Source: an uncultured Bacteroidales bacterium (GTDB taxonomy: Bacteria > Bacteroidota > Bacteroidia > Bacteroidales > F082). From it: DNA of 64,000 nt. Where the stretch lies: NCBI GenBank assembly GCA_946185535.1, contig CAMHJX010000006.1, positions 1 through 64,000 of the forward strand, given 5' to 3'. The notes under the pieces are model-generated. The model was not told the DNA's origin and made no database searches. It saw nothing but the letters and a program-made list of their open reading frames with translations. How positions within the stretch are numbered: position 1 is the stretch's first letter; every line of letters starts with the position of its first letter. This document shows, one piece after another, positions 1-9,492 of this stretch. Made by a program: the position numbers and the translations under genes.

Positions 1-1843
1 TGGGGCCGATGAAGCCACGGAACTCGTCGGGGGAGATTTCGCCCAAGCCTTTGAAGCGGGTGATCTCGGCCTGCTTGCCGCATTTCTCCTTGGCAGTGAT
101 GCGTTCCTCGTCGGTGTAACAGTAGTAGGTCTCCTTCTTGTTGCGCACGCGGAACAAGGGCGTCTGCAAGATGTAGACATGGCCGTTGCGCACAAGATCG
201 GGGTAAAACTGGAGGAAGAAAGTGAGCATCAGCAGGCGGATGTGCATGCCATCCACATCGGCATCGGTGGCGATGACAATGTTGTTGTAGCGCAGGTTCT
301 CAATGTCCTCATCGATGTTCAAGGCGGCTTGCAGCAGGTTGAACTCCTCGTTCTCGTAACACACTTTCTTGGTCATCCCCAAACAGTTGAGCGGCTTACC
401 GCGCAGGCTGAACACGGCCTGGGTCTGCACATCGCGGCTCTTGGTGATGCTTCCGGAAGCGGAGTCACCCTCGGTGATGAAGATGGTGCTTTCGAGGCGC
501 TTCTCATGATTAGTGTTGAGGTGGATGCGGCAGTCACGGAGCTTGCGGTTGTTCAGGCTAACCTTCTTGGCACTCTCGCGGGCAGCTTTCTTGATACCGG
601 CAATCTCCTTGCGTTCCTTTTCGTTAGCTTGGATCTTCGCCTGCAACACGCTGACCGTTTCAGGGTTCTTGTGCAGGTAGTTGTCCAAGTGACGCTTCAG
701 GATGTCGAAGACGTATGTTTTAAGGAAGGGACTGTCGTTTGTGCCGTCTGGATTGTTAGGCGCAAGGTGGGTGGAGCCGAGTTTGGTCTTGGTTTGTGCC
801 TCAAACACAGGTTCTTGAATGCGGACACACAAAGCGCAAATCAGGCCTTGGCGGATGTCGGCAGGCTCGTATTCCTTTTGATAGAACTCGCGCACCACGC
901 GGGCATAGCCTTCGCGGAAAGCGGACTGGTGTGTGCCGCCTTCAGTGGTGTGTTGGCCATTGACAAACGAATAGAAATAGTCGCTCGACTGACCATTGAC
1001 ATGCGTAAAAGCTGCCTCAAAGTCGCCGTCCTTGATATGGATGATGGGGTAGAGGCCTTCGCCTTCCATGTTGTTCTGCAACAGGTCAAGGAGGCCGTTT
1101 TTGGAATAATAGCGTTTGTCGTTGTATATCAAACTCAAGCCACGGTTGAGGTAGGCGTAGTTCCACACGCGCTTTTCGATGTATTCATCCACATAGTGAA
1201 AGTTACCAAAAAGAGCAGAATCCGGGATGAACTCGGTCAAAGTTCCAGTATCTAAGGTCCCTGAGCCTGTCGAAGGGCCGACAGTAGGGTTAGGTCCCTG
1301 AGCCTGTCGAAGGGCCGCATCTACTGGAATAATCCCCGAATCATTAATCAACTTTCCCTGTGCGAACTCCACTATCCTTGTCTTGCCCTCGCGGACCGAC
1401 TGCACCTTGAAATAGGATGAAAGCGCGTTGACGGCCTTGGTACCGACGCCGTTCAAGCCGACTGACTTTTGGAACACCTTGCTGTCATATTTAGCACCCG
1501 TATTCAGTTGCGAGACGGCCTCCTTCAGCTTACCCAACGGGATGCCACGGCCATAGTCGCGGATGCTGACTTTCTTTTCTGCTTTGTCAACCCTAACTTC
1601 TATCTTCTTACCAAAGCCCGAAGTGAACTCATCGATGGAGTTGTCAATCACTTCTTTGATCAGCACATAGATACCGTCATCTTGCGAGGCACCATCGCCG
1701 AGCTTGCCGATATACATACCCGGACGGCGACGAATGTGTTCCATGTCCTCAAGATGGACGATGCTGTCGTCGTTATAGTTTTCTGTCGTAGGAATAGGGT
1801 CGCTATCTTGCGTGAAGATGTCGTCTTCGTTGATTTCGCTCAT
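1..1843 (-). CDS. parE: DNA topoisomerase IV subunit B (ParE/GyrB type), partial at window edge
   Basis: ATPase subunit of a type IIA topoisomerase, which unlinks or relaxes chromosomal DNA by ATP-driven strand passage together with the A subunit. The reading frame opens at the ATG at 1843 and runs off the left edge. The translation shows the GHKL ATPase start ([11 protein letters not shown], then EVIDNSIDE), the transducer region, and the TOPRIM motif EGDSASGS near residue 460 followed by [12 protein letters not shown]. ParE rather than GyrB is a judgement from overall resemblance to Bacteroidales topoisomerase IV. A -7 box on the minus strand at 1861-1868 lies about 18 nt upstream of the start. 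Oddity: residues about 176-196 are encoded by two copies of a 25-nt repeat that keep the frame open. Confidence 0.9.
   Translation of the reverse strand, partial: MSEINEDDIFTQDSDPIPTTENYNDDSIVHLEDMEHIRRRPGMYIGKLGDGASQDDGIYVLIKEVIDNSIDEFTSGFGKKIEVRVDKAEKKVSIRDYGRGIPLGKLKEAVSQLNTGAKYDSKVFQKSVGLNGVGTKAVNALSSYFKVQSVREGKTRIVEFAQGKLINDSGIIPVDAALRQAQGPNPTVGPSTGSGTLDTGTLTEFIPDSALFGNFHYVDEYIEKRVWNYAYLNRGLSLIYNDKRYYSKNGLLDLLQNNMEGEGLYPIIHIKDGDFEAAFTHVNGQSSDYFYSFVNGQHTTEGGTHQSAFREGYARVVREFYQKEYEPADIRQGLICALCVRIQEPVFEAQTKTKLGSTHLAPNNPDGTNDSPFLKTYVFDILKRHLDNYLHKNPETVSVLQAKIQANEKERKEIAGIKKAARESAKKVSLNNRKLRDCRIHLNTNHEKRLESTIFITEGDSASGSITKSRDVQTQAVFSLRGKPLNCLGMTKKVCYENEEFNLLQAALNIDEDIENLRYNNIVIATDADVDGMHIRLLMLTFFLQFYPDLVRNGHVYILQTPLFRVRNKKETYYCYTDEERITAKEKCGKQAEITRFKGLGEISPDEFRGFIGP
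1256..1280. repeat. 25-nt interspersed repeat, copy 1, inside parE
   Basis: A 25-nt unit with core cctgagcctgtcgaagg, identical to the copy at 1293-1317. In the parE frame it is read as LRQAQGP or GPSTGSGT depending on phase; here it gives the GPSTGSGT side. This core is familiar as a dispersed short repeat in many bacterial genomes. It can fold weakly (CCCT pairing with AGGG). Confidence 0.85.
1293..1317. repeat. 25-nt interspersed repeat, copy 2, inside parE
   Basis: Identical to 1256-1280 and separated from it by 12 nt. It is read in a different codon phase from copy 1 (LRQAQGP peptide), so the repeat is tolerated in two frames. The whole insert leaves the topoisomerase frame intact. Confidence 0.85.
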
Positions 1844-1860
1844 AAAAATGGATTTGGATG

Positions 1861-1868
1861 CAAAGGTA
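1861..1868 (-). promoter_or_regulatory. Bacteroidota -7 box for parE
   Basis: TACCTTTG on the minus strand, matching TAnnTTTG, 18 nt before the parE start. Confidence 0.6.
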
Positions 1869-1893
1869 CGAAAAAAAACGTCAGAAAATACCT

Positions 1894-3165
1894 TTAACGG
1901 TTGTTTTTAACCCATTCCCAATCTTCGCGATTTGGAATTAAATGATACAAATGGCAATTCGTGAGTTTGTGGAAGACAATCCAATGGTAAACAAACAACG
2001 CCGTGTAAGTCAGCGAAGTGGTGATGGCGGCACCTCGGATGCCCAATATAGGGATCAAAACAAAGGCTGAAACAAGTGTAACCGAAAGACCGATGAGTGA
2101 GGCATAAAGGTTATATTTCGGTTGACCCGTGCCAGAAAAATAGTTGGCCAAAATGGTGTGGGCAGAGAAAAACACGATACCAGGTGCCATCAGAAGGATG
2201 ACAGTGCGGATGTCAGCAAACTCACCTGAAAACACCCATTCAAAAAACACCGTCGGGAGCAGACAAATGACAAACAAAGCGGTGAATGTCAGCAAAATGG
2301 CTACTTTCATAAAGCGCAAGGTAAGTTGAGAGGCACGTTCTTCCTTTTCGGTGTTGCTCAACGAGGAGAAGGCCACCAAACCAATGCTTTGTCCTACAAT
2401 ATTGACACCTTCCGTAACTTGTGTACCCGAGGCATACACACCGATGGATTTCTCATCGCAATGGGTGTTCAACAAATAGAGGCTCAAGCGCTTGTTCAGT
2501 GTACTGACCAAGGTTGAAAGTTGCATGAATGCACCATAATGGAGCATTTCCTTCAAACTGTCTTTCAAAGGTTCTCCACCATCGCGTTTCAGCCTTGGGA
2601 AGAGCAGAATCCATCCGATGAGGGTGGCCAAACTATAGCCACAAAGTTGAGAGTAGAGTAGGGCTTTGGCTGTCCTCAGATTCAAAGCGAAAATCAACAC
2701 TGCCATCATGGAGACCTGTGTCAATATTTGTATGAGGAACAGCCAGTTATAGGTTGCCACCTTTTCTTTGCCAAGGAAATGGTTGAGGTTGAATTCATGC
2801 AAGCTGTAGACAAAAGTCATCAACAAAACAAGCCAAGCATAGCCTTCGGGAACGATGGTGTGATAGAAGTTCGGGAAGAAATGTAAGATATTGAACAACA
2901 GTAGGTAAACCAGCATCATGAAGGCAATCCAGCCGTATGAAATCTTCATCAGGGTAGCGATTTTCTTACGTGGCGTGAAATACACCAGTCCACTGCCAGC
3001 GATGAGTTCGATGCCTATTAATAAAAAGGTGATGTCGGTTTGGGCGATGAAGGCCTTGCCCCATTCTGCGGCACCTAGATAACGGGTTCCCATAATTAGG
3101 GTGGCCAATTGTGTTAACACATTGACCGCTCTTGCCGCGCCCGTACCGAGGATTTTCTTGAACAT
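1894..3165 (-). CDS. Polysaccharide flippase (Wzx/MATE-like, oligosaccharide flippase family)
   Basis: Integral membrane protein of 423 residues that probably flips lipid-linked sugar units across the inner membrane during surface polysaccharide synthesis. It shows about 12 hydrophobic segments spaced through the protein and the family's N-terminal pattern ([20 protein letters not shown], then [11 protein letters not shown]). The length suits the polysaccharide biosynthesis/export family. It stands alone: no glycosyltransferases adjoin it, so its substrate cannot be inferred. It has its own promoter (-7 box at 3192-3199, minus strand) back to back with the promoter of the capA-like gene. Confidence 0.82.
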   Translation of the reverse strand: MFKKILGTGAARAVNVLTQLATLIMGTRYLGAAEWGKAFIAQTDITFLLIGIELIAGSGLVYFTPRKKIATLMKISYGWIAFMMLVYLLLFNILHFFPNFYHTIVPEGYAWLVLLMTFVYSLHEFNLNHFLGKEKVATYNWLFLIQILTQVSMMAVLIFALNLRTAKALLYSQLCGYSLATLIGWILLFPRLKRDGGEPLKDSLKEMLHYGAFMQLSTLVSTLNKRLSLYLLNTHCDEKSIGVYASGTQVTEGVNIVGQSIGLVAFSSLSNTEKEERASQLTLRFMKVAILLTFTALFVICLLPTVFFEWVFSGEFADIRTVILLMAPGIVFFSAHTILANYFSGTGQPKYNLYASLIGLSVTLVSAFVLIPILGIRGAAITTSLTYTALFVYHWIVFHKLTNCHLYHLIPNREDWEWVKNNR

Positions 3166-3191
3166 TTTTCAGCCGAAATCGAAATAATTGG

Positions 3192-3199
3192 CAAAAATA
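3192..3199 (-). promoter_or_regulatory. -7 box for the flippase gene
   Basis: TATTTTTG on the minus strand, 26 nt upstream of the flippase start; forms a divergent pair with the box at 3213-3220. Confidence 0.6.
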
Positions 3200-3212
3200 C
3201 AAAAATACTCCC

Positions 3213-3220
3213 TATCTTTG
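3213..3220 (+). promoter_or_regulatory. -7 box for the CapA-like operon
   Basis: TATCTTTG on the plus strand, 25 nt before the ATG at 3246. The two divergent -7 boxes are only about 13 nt apart, so the two promoters must overlap or compete. Confidence 0.65.
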
Positions 3221-3245
3221 CAAACTTTCCGAAAGTTGAAGATTA

Positions 3246-4283
3246 ATGAAACGCTTTTCACATTTGTTGAAGGCGACATTTTTGTTTTTGTCGCTTATTC
3301 CCAGTTTGCTTTCTGCGCAGGATACTTTGACCATTGTGGCCGTTGGCGGCGATGTGATGTTGGGAACGATTTTTCCCAAACGGTCAGATTTGGCCGATGA
3401 AGAAACAGCAAAGTATTTCTTCGATGAGGTGAAACCTTATTTTGAAGGCGGCGACATCGTTTTCTGCAATATGGAAGGAGTGCTGGCCGATAGTTTGGTC
3501 AAGGAATGCAAGATGTTTTGCTTCGGCATGCCTTCTAGCTATATCAAGTACTATAAGGATGCTGGATTCAATTTGATTAGTGTGGGCAACAACCACAGCA
3601 ACGACTTCCGTCAATATGGGCGTGACAACACAACTAAAATCCTTAACGACAACCATTTGAACTGGGCAGGCTATCAAACCAAGCCTACCGCAACCTTTGT
3701 CATCAATGGCGTGCGCTATGGCTTTTGCGCTTTCTCACCCAATACGAGCATCGTGCCGCTCCACGACTATGCCAATATGAAGAGTCTGGTGAGCCAACTT
3801 GCCGCCACCTGCGACGTGGTCATCGTTTCGATGCACTGCGGTGGCGAAGGTGTTGCCTATGAACACGTCACGCGCAAAGCGGACTACTATATTGAACAAA
3901 ACCGCGGCAATGCTTACGAGTTTGCCCATCTTGCCATCGATGCTGGCGCTGATGTCGTTCTCGGTCATGGACCGCATGTCACGCGAGGCGTAGAGATTTA
4001 CAACGGTAAATTCATTGCCTACAGCATGGGCAACTTTGCTACCTATAGCCAAATCAAGATTGCCGGCAAGTTGGGGATTGCCCCTATTTTCAGAATCCGT
4101 ATGGATGCCAAAACGGGTGATTTCATTGATGCCCAGGTGATTTCCACCTATCAGGTCAACCCCAACAATGGCCCTTTGATTGACAAGAAAGACCGAGCCT
4201 TGAAAAGCATCAAATCGTTGAGCGCGACCGATTTTTACGACAATCCACCAACCATTTCCGATGATGGTTGGATTACTAAATAA
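3246..4283 (+). CDS. CapA family protein (poly-gamma-glutamate synthesis-like metallophosphatase fold)
   Basis: Exported protein of 345 residues with a signal peptide (about residues 1-24, cleavage near LLSA-QD). It has the CapA hallmarks: AVGGDVMLGT near residue 32, GNNHSNDF near 119 and GHGPHVTRG near 240, which are the expected metal-binding positions of this calcineurin-like fold. CapA proteins are linked to poly-gamma-glutamate capsule, but in Bacteroidota most homologues stand without capB/capC, as here, so the substrate is open. It begins an operon with the PQQ-propeller lipoprotein (6-nt gap) and the esterase (3-nt gap). Confidence 0.85.
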   Translation: MKRFSHLLKATFLFLSLIPSLLSAQDTLTIVAVGGDVMLGTIFPKRSDLADEETAKYFFDEVKPYFEGGDIVFCNMEGVLADSLVKECKMFCFGMPSSYIKYYKDAGFNLISVGNNHSNDFRQYGRDNTTKILNDNHLNWAGYQTKPTATFVINGVRYGFCAFSPNTSIVPLHDYANMKSLVSQLAATCDVVIVSMHCGGEGVAYEHVTRKADYYIEQNRGNAYEFAHLAIDAGADVVLGHGPHVTRGVEIYNGKFIAYSMGNFATYSQIKIAGKLGIAPIFRIRMDAKTGDFIDAQVISTYQVNPNNGPLIDKKDRALKSIKSLSATDFYDNPPTISDDGWITK

Positions 4284-4289
4284 CGAAAA

Positions 4290-5876
4290 ATGAAACAATT
4301 AGCTTTCATATTCCTGTTCAGCATCATTATGGCTACCCCATCCTGTACGATGGAGCAACCTCAAGTCGTGGTGGAAGAGACAGTAGTTGCCGACACAATC
4401 CCAACAGTCGTAATCGACTACGGCTGCCCTGACACCATGTTTGCCTCGGCGGAGAAAGTGATGTTTGTGGTCGACACTTTTGACACAACAGTGCCATGCG
4501 AACTATCTAATTTCAATGACCTTTATGAAGATGCTCCTGGCATCTTCACATTTCGTGGCAGCCCAACAAGAAATCCGAATTTCTGCGGGCATCTTCACGG
4601 CGATTCCATCAATATCAACGTGGATTGGGTCTTCAAGACGGAAATGGACACTTCCAAGACTTCCCACGGCACTTGGTATGGTGGCACGGGATGGACAGGA
4701 CAGCCCGTATTTGTCCAATGGCCTGACAGCCTTTTGGCTCGTTTTGAGCAATTGGACGACACGGTCATCGACCACTTATGTACACAAGAGCTCATCATTG
4801 CATCACTATGCGGCAATGTGTACTTCGTTGATTTCCAAACAGGTAAAGAAAGTCGCAAATGCCTCAACACCAAGAACGTGCTGAAAGGCACGCCTTCACT
4901 CAATCCTTTGTTTAACGGTCATCTTTATGTAGGACACGGAGTGGAGAAACATGCTCCTTTTGGCAATATCGTATTCGACATGTTCACCCATCAGACCATA
5001 CATTCTCATGGAAAAGATCCGAAAGCATGGCGCTCATGGGGTGCCTACGATTCCTCGCCCGTTGTCATCGGAGGTTTCGTGTTCCGTCCAGGCGAGAATG
5101 GCACTCTTTACAAGTATTATATCGGCGACGGGGGTTACACCTTGCAATCCACTTTACGTTACTCATTGACCAAGTCAAAGAGCTCGCCAGGAATCGAGTC
5201 ATCGATGGCGGTCTATAAGAATTACGGCTACCTCTCTGACAATGGCGGGAATATCCTTTGCGTCAACCTCAACACGATGAAGCCCGTCTGGCATTATTGG
5301 AACCATGACGACACCGATGCCACTCCACTTGTAGACATTGAAGACGGCATCCCATACGTGTACACAGGCTGTGAGGTTGACCGTCAAGGCAATACTGGAA
5401 AGAGCTATTTCGTGAAATTGCAAGGACTGACAGGTGAGTTGATCTGGGAAGACACGATTTCATGCCGCAGGCTTCACATGGGCGGCGAAAAGACCTTGGA
5501 TGGTGGCATGTATTGTTCTCCCTTGTTGGGTGGCGGCGATTGTGAAGGTATGATCTTCAGTAACTTCTGCATCAACTCAGCAGATGTTCGCGGCTATTTT
5601 ACGGCATTTGACAAGAGCGACGGTCACATTCTTTATCAGACCAAGACCAAACAATATTGCTGGTCATCGCCAGTGGCATTCTACAATGACAAGAACGAGA
5701 TGTTCATCTTTACCGCCGACACTAGTGGCAATGTTTATGTAATCAAAGGAAAGACAGGAGAAATCGTGGCCTCACAAAGAGTTGGCAGCAATTTTGAATC
5801 GTCGCCCGTCATCATTGACAATAAAATTGTTTTAGGGTCGAGGGGAAATAAAATCTACAAAATATCGTTACAATAG
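4290..5876 (+). CDS. PQQ-like beta-propeller lipoprotein
   Basis: Predicted lipoprotein of 528 residues: hydrophobic start followed by a lipobox cysteine (MATPSC, about residue 19). The body carries repeated blade-like segments with Trp/Gly motifs and short repeats such as SSPVV, CSPLL and SSPVI that are typical of PQQ-type eight-bladed propellers (PQQ_2 class). These domains usually act as protein scaffolds rather than dehydrogenases; no dehydrogenase module is visible. It follows the CapA-like gene by 6 nt and precedes the esterase by 3 nt, so the three exported products are made together and probably act on the cell envelope. Confidence 0.78.
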   Translation: MKQLAFIFLFSIIMATPSCTMEQPQVVVEETVVADTIPTVVIDYGCPDTMFASAEKVMFVVDTFDTTVPCELSNFNDLYEDAPGIFTFRGSPTRNPNFCGHLHGDSININVDWVFKTEMDTSKTSHGTWYGGTGWTGQPVFVQWPDSLLARFEQLDDTVIDHLCTQELIIASLCGNVYFVDFQTGKESRKCLNTKNVLKGTPSLNPLFNGHLYVGHGVEKHAPFGNIVFDMFTHQTIHSHGKDPKAWRSWGAYDSSPVVIGGFVFRPGENGTLYKYYIGDGGYTLQSTLRYSLTKSKSSPGIESSMAVYKNYGYLSDNGGNILCVNLNTMKPVWHYWNHDDTDATPLVDIEDGIPYVYTGCEVDRQGNTGKSYFVKLQGLTGELIWEDTISCRRLHMGGEKTLDGGMYCSPLLGGGDCEGMIFSNFCINSADVRGYFTAFDKSDGHILYQTKTKQYCWSSPVAFYNDKNEMFIFTADTSGNVYVIKGKTGEIVASQRVGSNFESSPVIIDNKIVLGSRGNKIYKISLQ

Positions 5877-5879
5877 TCA

Positions 5880-6848
5880 ATGAAAAAAACACTGATCATA
5901 ATAGGTTTTCTGCTATTCATCCTGCCTTCAAACACCTTCGCGCAATTGATAGCTTGTCGCGACTCCATCAAGCAAGGATATAATTTTTGGCTCTATCTGC
6001 CTGAAAACTATAATGCTCCCGATGTCAAGAAACCCGTGGTGATGTTTTTGCATGGAAAGAGCCTTTGTGGAAATAACCTGAACATGATCCGCAATTATGG
6101 ATGCATCGATGCCCTGACCAAAGGTAGAACCATTGATGCCATTGTAGTGGCACCTCAAACGCAAGGCGCGTGGAAACCGGAGAAAGTGATGGACCTTTTT
6201 GATTGGGTGAAAGGCCATTATGCCGTCGACACAAACCGTTTTTATGTTTTAGGCATGAGCCTTGGCGGTTATGGCACTCTCGACGTAGCAGCTAGCTATC
6301 CTGATAGGATTGCTGCAGCCATGGCCATGTGTGGCGGTGCCTCGGTGAAGGAGCTGTGTGGACTTAACGAGCTTCCCCTATGGATCATCCATGGCACAGC
6401 CGACCAAGCGGTACCAGTGAGGTGCTCCGAAAGGGTCGTCAAATCCATGATTCAATGTGGCGATACCAGCAAGCTCATTTTCGACAAGATGAGGGGCGTC
6501 AACCATTCACAACTGGCACGCATCTTCTACCTTGACCAAACCTACGACTGGCTGTTTTCACATTCATTGGCCGACTCTGCCAGATTGGTCAACAAAGACT
6601 ATAGCATTTCGACCAAAATCATGAAAGATGCTTACTCCAACATGGACAAATCTTTCAAAATCAATGTTATTGACTCAAGATCATCATCTCATCCGTACCA
6701 AGAAAAAGAGTATTACATTGCCAAGAGAGGAGACACTTTGAGCAAAATTGCTGTGGAGCATCAAACTACAGTCACTCTTCTTTGCAAGCTCAACAAAATA
6801 AAAAAGACAGACAAACTTCGCGTAGGAAGAAGAATACGCATACGCTAA
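5880..6848 (+). CDS. Exported alpha/beta-hydrolase (esterase/dienelactone-hydrolase-like) with C-terminal LysM
   Basis: Secreted hydrolase of 322 residues. After a signal peptide (to about residue 21) comes an esterase domain with nucleophile elbow GMSLGGYGT near residue 125, acid HGTADQAVP near 177 and probable base GVNHSQLA near 210. The final 50 residues form a LysM repeat (YIAKRGDTLSKIAVEHQ ... LRVGRRIRIR), which binds peptidoglycan or chitin-like glycans. The combination suggests an esterase tethered to the cell wall, for example removing acetyl or acyl groups from a glycan; that substrate is inference. It ends the CapA-like operon, just before a bidirectional terminator. Confidence 0.8.
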   Translation: MKKTLIIIGFLLFILPSNTFAQLIACRDSIKQGYNFWLYLPENYNAPDVKKPVVMFLHGKSLCGNNLNMIRNYGCIDALTKGRTIDAIVVAPQTQGAWKPEKVMDLFDWVKGHYAVDTNRFYVLGMSLGGYGTLDVAASYPDRIAAAMAMCGGASVKELCGLNELPLWIIHGTADQAVPVRCSERVVKSMIQCGDTSKLIFDKMRGVNHSQLARIFYLDQTYDWLFSHSLADSARLVNKDYSISTKIMKDAYSNMDKSFKINVIDSRSSSHPYQEKEYYIAKRGDTLSKIAVEHQTTVTLLCKLNKIKKTDKLRVGRRIRIR

Positions 6849-6863
6849 GCCCTAGCTTGGAAA

Positions 6864-6904
6864 CAAAAACAGCCTGCCAGAAATTCTGACAGGCTTGTTT
6901 GTTA
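6864..6904. terminator. Bidirectional terminator between converging operons
   Basis: Near-perfect inverted repeat agcctgccaga / tctgacaggct (6871-6895, 3-nt loop) with A-rich left and T-rich right flanks. It lies between the stop of the esterase (6848) and the stop of the permease (6922), which converge. Confidence 0.8.
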
Positions 6905-6921
6905 TTGCTTGACTGGGACAA

Positions 6922-8223
6922 TTAATCCACAGGGATGTCCTTGTTGACATTCTTCGAACCCCAAAGGGCATAGAAGAGCAGGAAGGCAAGACCGATGACG
7001 ATCACCCAGTAACTCTGGAGGTAACCGACACCGCCCAAGCCATCGACGATAGCGTTTTGGAGCAGAGGCAGGATGCCGCCGCCGCAAACCAATGCCATGA
7101 AGATGCCCGAAGCCTTTTCAGTGTATTTGCCCAAACCCTCAACAGCGAGGTTGAAGATGCCACCCCACATCACAGAGGTGCAGAGACCGATGCAGACCAA
7201 GAAGGCAGCGTTGAGCGGAATGTTCACCATACCAAAACCGTGTGCGCCATTGAAAGCGGGGAACTTGACCATGGTGGAAGGACCGAACATGGCCAACAAA
7301 GTGAGAATGATACCGATAGCCGACACTGTAGTAAGCATCGCTTTGGCCGACACTTTGCTGCCAATGATGCCACCAATCAGACGACCAATCAGCATCAGGA
7401 ACCAATAGGTGGCAGCCACTGAACCAGCCACAGCTTCAGCGTTGACGCCGCTTCCCAGCACGTTAAGCTCAGGATTCTGGAGCCATTTGTTCAAGACGTT
7501 CGGAATGCCCACCTCGACACCGACATAGATGAAGATGGCGATGGCACCCAGCACGAAGTGACGGAAGGCCATGGGGCCTTTGCCTTTTTCCACTTGTTTG
7601 ACAGCGTCTTGCTTCTGTTCGTTCTCCGGAATCTTGGTCAGCAGGATGACGATGAAAGCAAAGGCAAAGATGCCCAAGGCAGTGTACATCAGCGGGAAGA
7701 CGTCGCTAATCTTGGCATCAACGATGCTGGGGATGAGCAAGCCAGTGATGATGATGACGGCTGTGCCACACAACGAGTTGAATGAGCCTCCGATCTGGAT
7801 AAGCTGGTTGCCTTTGTTGCCACCACCGCCCAAGCGGTTCAACATCGGGTTGACCACGGTGTTGAGAAGGCACATGCTGAAGCCCGCTACAAAAGCGCCG
7901 AGCAGATAAACAGCAAAGCTGCCAAAAACGCCTGACAAGGTCTGAATGCCGACACCGATGAAGCCCACAATGACGGCGATGAGAGCGGTCTTCTTGTAGC
8001 CTTTCTTTTGGAGCAAGTTGCCAGAAGGAATGCCCATCACGGCGTATGCGATAAAGTTGGCGAACACGCCCAAGGTGCCTTGCCAATTCGGAATTTTAAA
8101 CTGGTTCTTCAGAATGTCGCCCATGGGCGAGGCCAGGTTGGTGACAAATGAAATCATGCCGAACAAGAGGATCATCACGATGATTGGGATGAAGTAGTTC
8201 TGTTTTTTAACGTTTGTTTCCAT
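6922..8223 (-). CDS. Sugar MFS permease (FHS family, glucose/galactose or fucose transporter type)
   Basis: Inner-membrane symporter of 433 residues with about 12 hydrophobic segments. The start (IVMILLFGMISFVTNLASPM) and the internal stretch AGFSMCLLNTVVNPMLNRLG resemble the FHS subfamily that includes the glucose/galactose transporter GluP and fucose permease FucP. It is the last gene of a galactose operon downstream of galM, the nucleotidyltransferase and galK, so galactose or glucose is the likely substrate. A 213-bp gap separates it from galM; it may have a separate internal promoter. Confidence 0.85.
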   Translation of the reverse strand: METNVKKQNYFIPIIVMILLFGMISFVTNLASPMGDILKNQFKIPNWQGTLGVFANFIAYAVMGIPSGNLLQKKGYKKTALIAVIVGFIGVGIQTLSGVFGSFAVYLLGAFVAGFSMCLLNTVVNPMLNRLGGGGNKGNQLIQIGGSFNSLCGTAVIIITGLLIPSIVDAKISDVFPLMYTALGIFAFAFIVILLTKIPENEQKQDAVKQVEKGKGPMAFRHFVLGAIAIFIYVGVEVGIPNVLNKWLQNPELNVLGSGVNAEAVAGSVAATYWFLMLIGRLIGGIIGSKVSAKAMLTTVSAIGIILTLLAMFGPSTMVKFPAFNGAHGFGMVNIPLNAAFLVCIGLCTSVMWGGIFNLAVEGLGKYTEKASGIFMALVCGGGILPLLQNAIVDGLGGVGYLQSYWVIVIGLAFLLFYALWGSKNVNKDIPVD

Positions 8224-8276
8224 AGATATTTGTAATTTAAAGATTTAATATTCAAATATTTAACTACGAATTACAC

Positions 8277-8294
8277 GAAATCGAAGATTCGACG
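8277..8294. repeat. Short intergenic repeat shared with 27399-27416
   Basis: An 18-nt sequence containing the palindrome tcgaa-ga-ttcga is identical at both places, and nearby bases also agree loosely (agtca-tg downstream). It lies in the galM-permease gap. Confidence 0.5.
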
Positions 8295-8436
8295 AAGTCA
8301 ATGACACGAATTGTTCCCGACAGATTTTTTGCAACTTTGTTGCGAATGGGTACGAATTCGTAAAATCTGCAGCTTTAGCTGCTTAATTCAGGAATCGGCA
8401 TTTGTTCAATTTGTTTAATTCGTAGTTCATTTTCAT

Positions 8437-9492
8437 TTAAATAGTTGAGAATTTAAAAATGATCGTTTCGTTGTATTCTTCGCCCGAACGCAGGAAGGTG
8501 CTTGGGAAGTTGGGTTTGTTAGGCGAGTCAGGGAGGGCCTGACATTCCAGAGCAACGCCTGAATAGTCATTGTAGATGTGGCCGTTCTTGCCTTTTGGAC
8601 AACCCGAGAGCCAGTTTCCGGTGTAGACCTGCACACCAGGTTGGGTAGTATAGATCTTCACCATACGGCCTGTGCCTTCGTGCGAAAGTTCGGCAGCAAG
8701 GCAAAGTTTGTCCTTCTCGATGCCGTCGATAACCCAGCAGCTATCGTAACCTTTGCCATTAACAAGGTCAGGATAGGATTCCTTGATGTCACGACCGATA
8801 AGTTTGGCTTGGGTGAAGTCCATAGGCGTGTCGGTCACTTGTCGCATCTCACCGGTGGTAATCAACTCGTTGGTGGCAGGCAAGAAACGCGATGCATTCA
8901 GTCTCAGCTTATGGTCAAGGATGTCGCCGTTGCCTTCGCCTTTCAAGTTGAAATAGGTGTGGTTGGTGAGGTTGACGATGGTGGTGTCCGATGAATAGGC
9001 ACAGAAGCGAATGTTCAGCTCGTTTTCGTCGTTGAGAGTGTAGTACACTTTCGACACTAATTCAGCGGGATAGCCCGCTTCACCGTCGGCGCTGAGGTAG
9101 GTGAACACCACACTGTCGCCGTTGATGCGGCTGGCCCACTTCTGGTTGGCGAAGCCTATGCTGCCGCCATGAAGGTGGTGCTTACCATCGCCGGTATTGA
9201 TTTCAAGCTGGTATTCCTTGTCGTCAATCTTGAATCGGCCATTGGCGATGCGGTTGGCGAAACGGCCAGGCGTCTTGCCCGCGCAGGGTCCATCGCCATA
9301 ATAATCAGTGGCGTTGGGGTAGCCCAGCACGACATCGTCGAAATGGCCGTTGCGGTCGGGCGTGACGATGCTCACTATGCCCGCACCGATGTCGCTCAGC
9401 TGCACCTTCACACCATTGGCGTTGGTCAAAGTATAGAGCTTGATGTCTTTGCCGTCAGGGGTCTTGCCCCAGGTTTTTACTTCAATGTTCAT
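8437..9492 (-). CDS. galM: Aldose 1-epimerase (mutarotase), cytoplasmic
   Basis: Interconverts alpha- and beta-anomers of galactose or glucose so that galactokinase receives its substrate. About 351 residues without a signal peptide. Motifs: GRFANRIANGRF near the N-terminus, NLTNHTYFNLKGEG with the catalytic histidine, and the C-terminal ALECQALPDSPN containing the catalytic glutamate. The ATG at 9492 overlaps the stop of the upstream nucleotidyltransferase gene as ATGA, which favours this start; an in-frame ATG at 9498 would add two residues. Part of the galK operon. A second, lipoprotein GalM lies at 54.7 kb. Confidence 0.93.
   Translation of the reverse strand: MNIEVKTWGKTPDGKDIKLYTLTNANGVKVQLSDIGAGIVSIVTPDRNGHFDDVVLGYPNATDYYGDGPCAGKTPGRFANRIANGRFKIDDKEYQLEINTGDGKHHLHGGSIGFANQKWASRINGDSVVFTYLSADGEAGYPAELVSKVYYTLNDENELNIRFCAYSSDTTIVNLTNHTYFNLKGEGNGDILDHKLRLNASRFLPATNELITTGEMRQVTDTPMDFTQAKLIGRDIKESYPDLVNGKGYDSCWVIDGIEKDKLCLAAELSHEGTGRMVKIYTTQPGVQVYTGNWLSGCPKGKNGHIYNDYSGVALECQALPDSPNKPNFPSTFLRSGEEYNETIIFKFSTI

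Noticed and set aside
179-1255. Long plus-strand open frame of 358 codons opposite parE
   Set aside because: It is exactly antisense, in codon register, to the well-supported topoisomerase frame; its protein resembles nothing.
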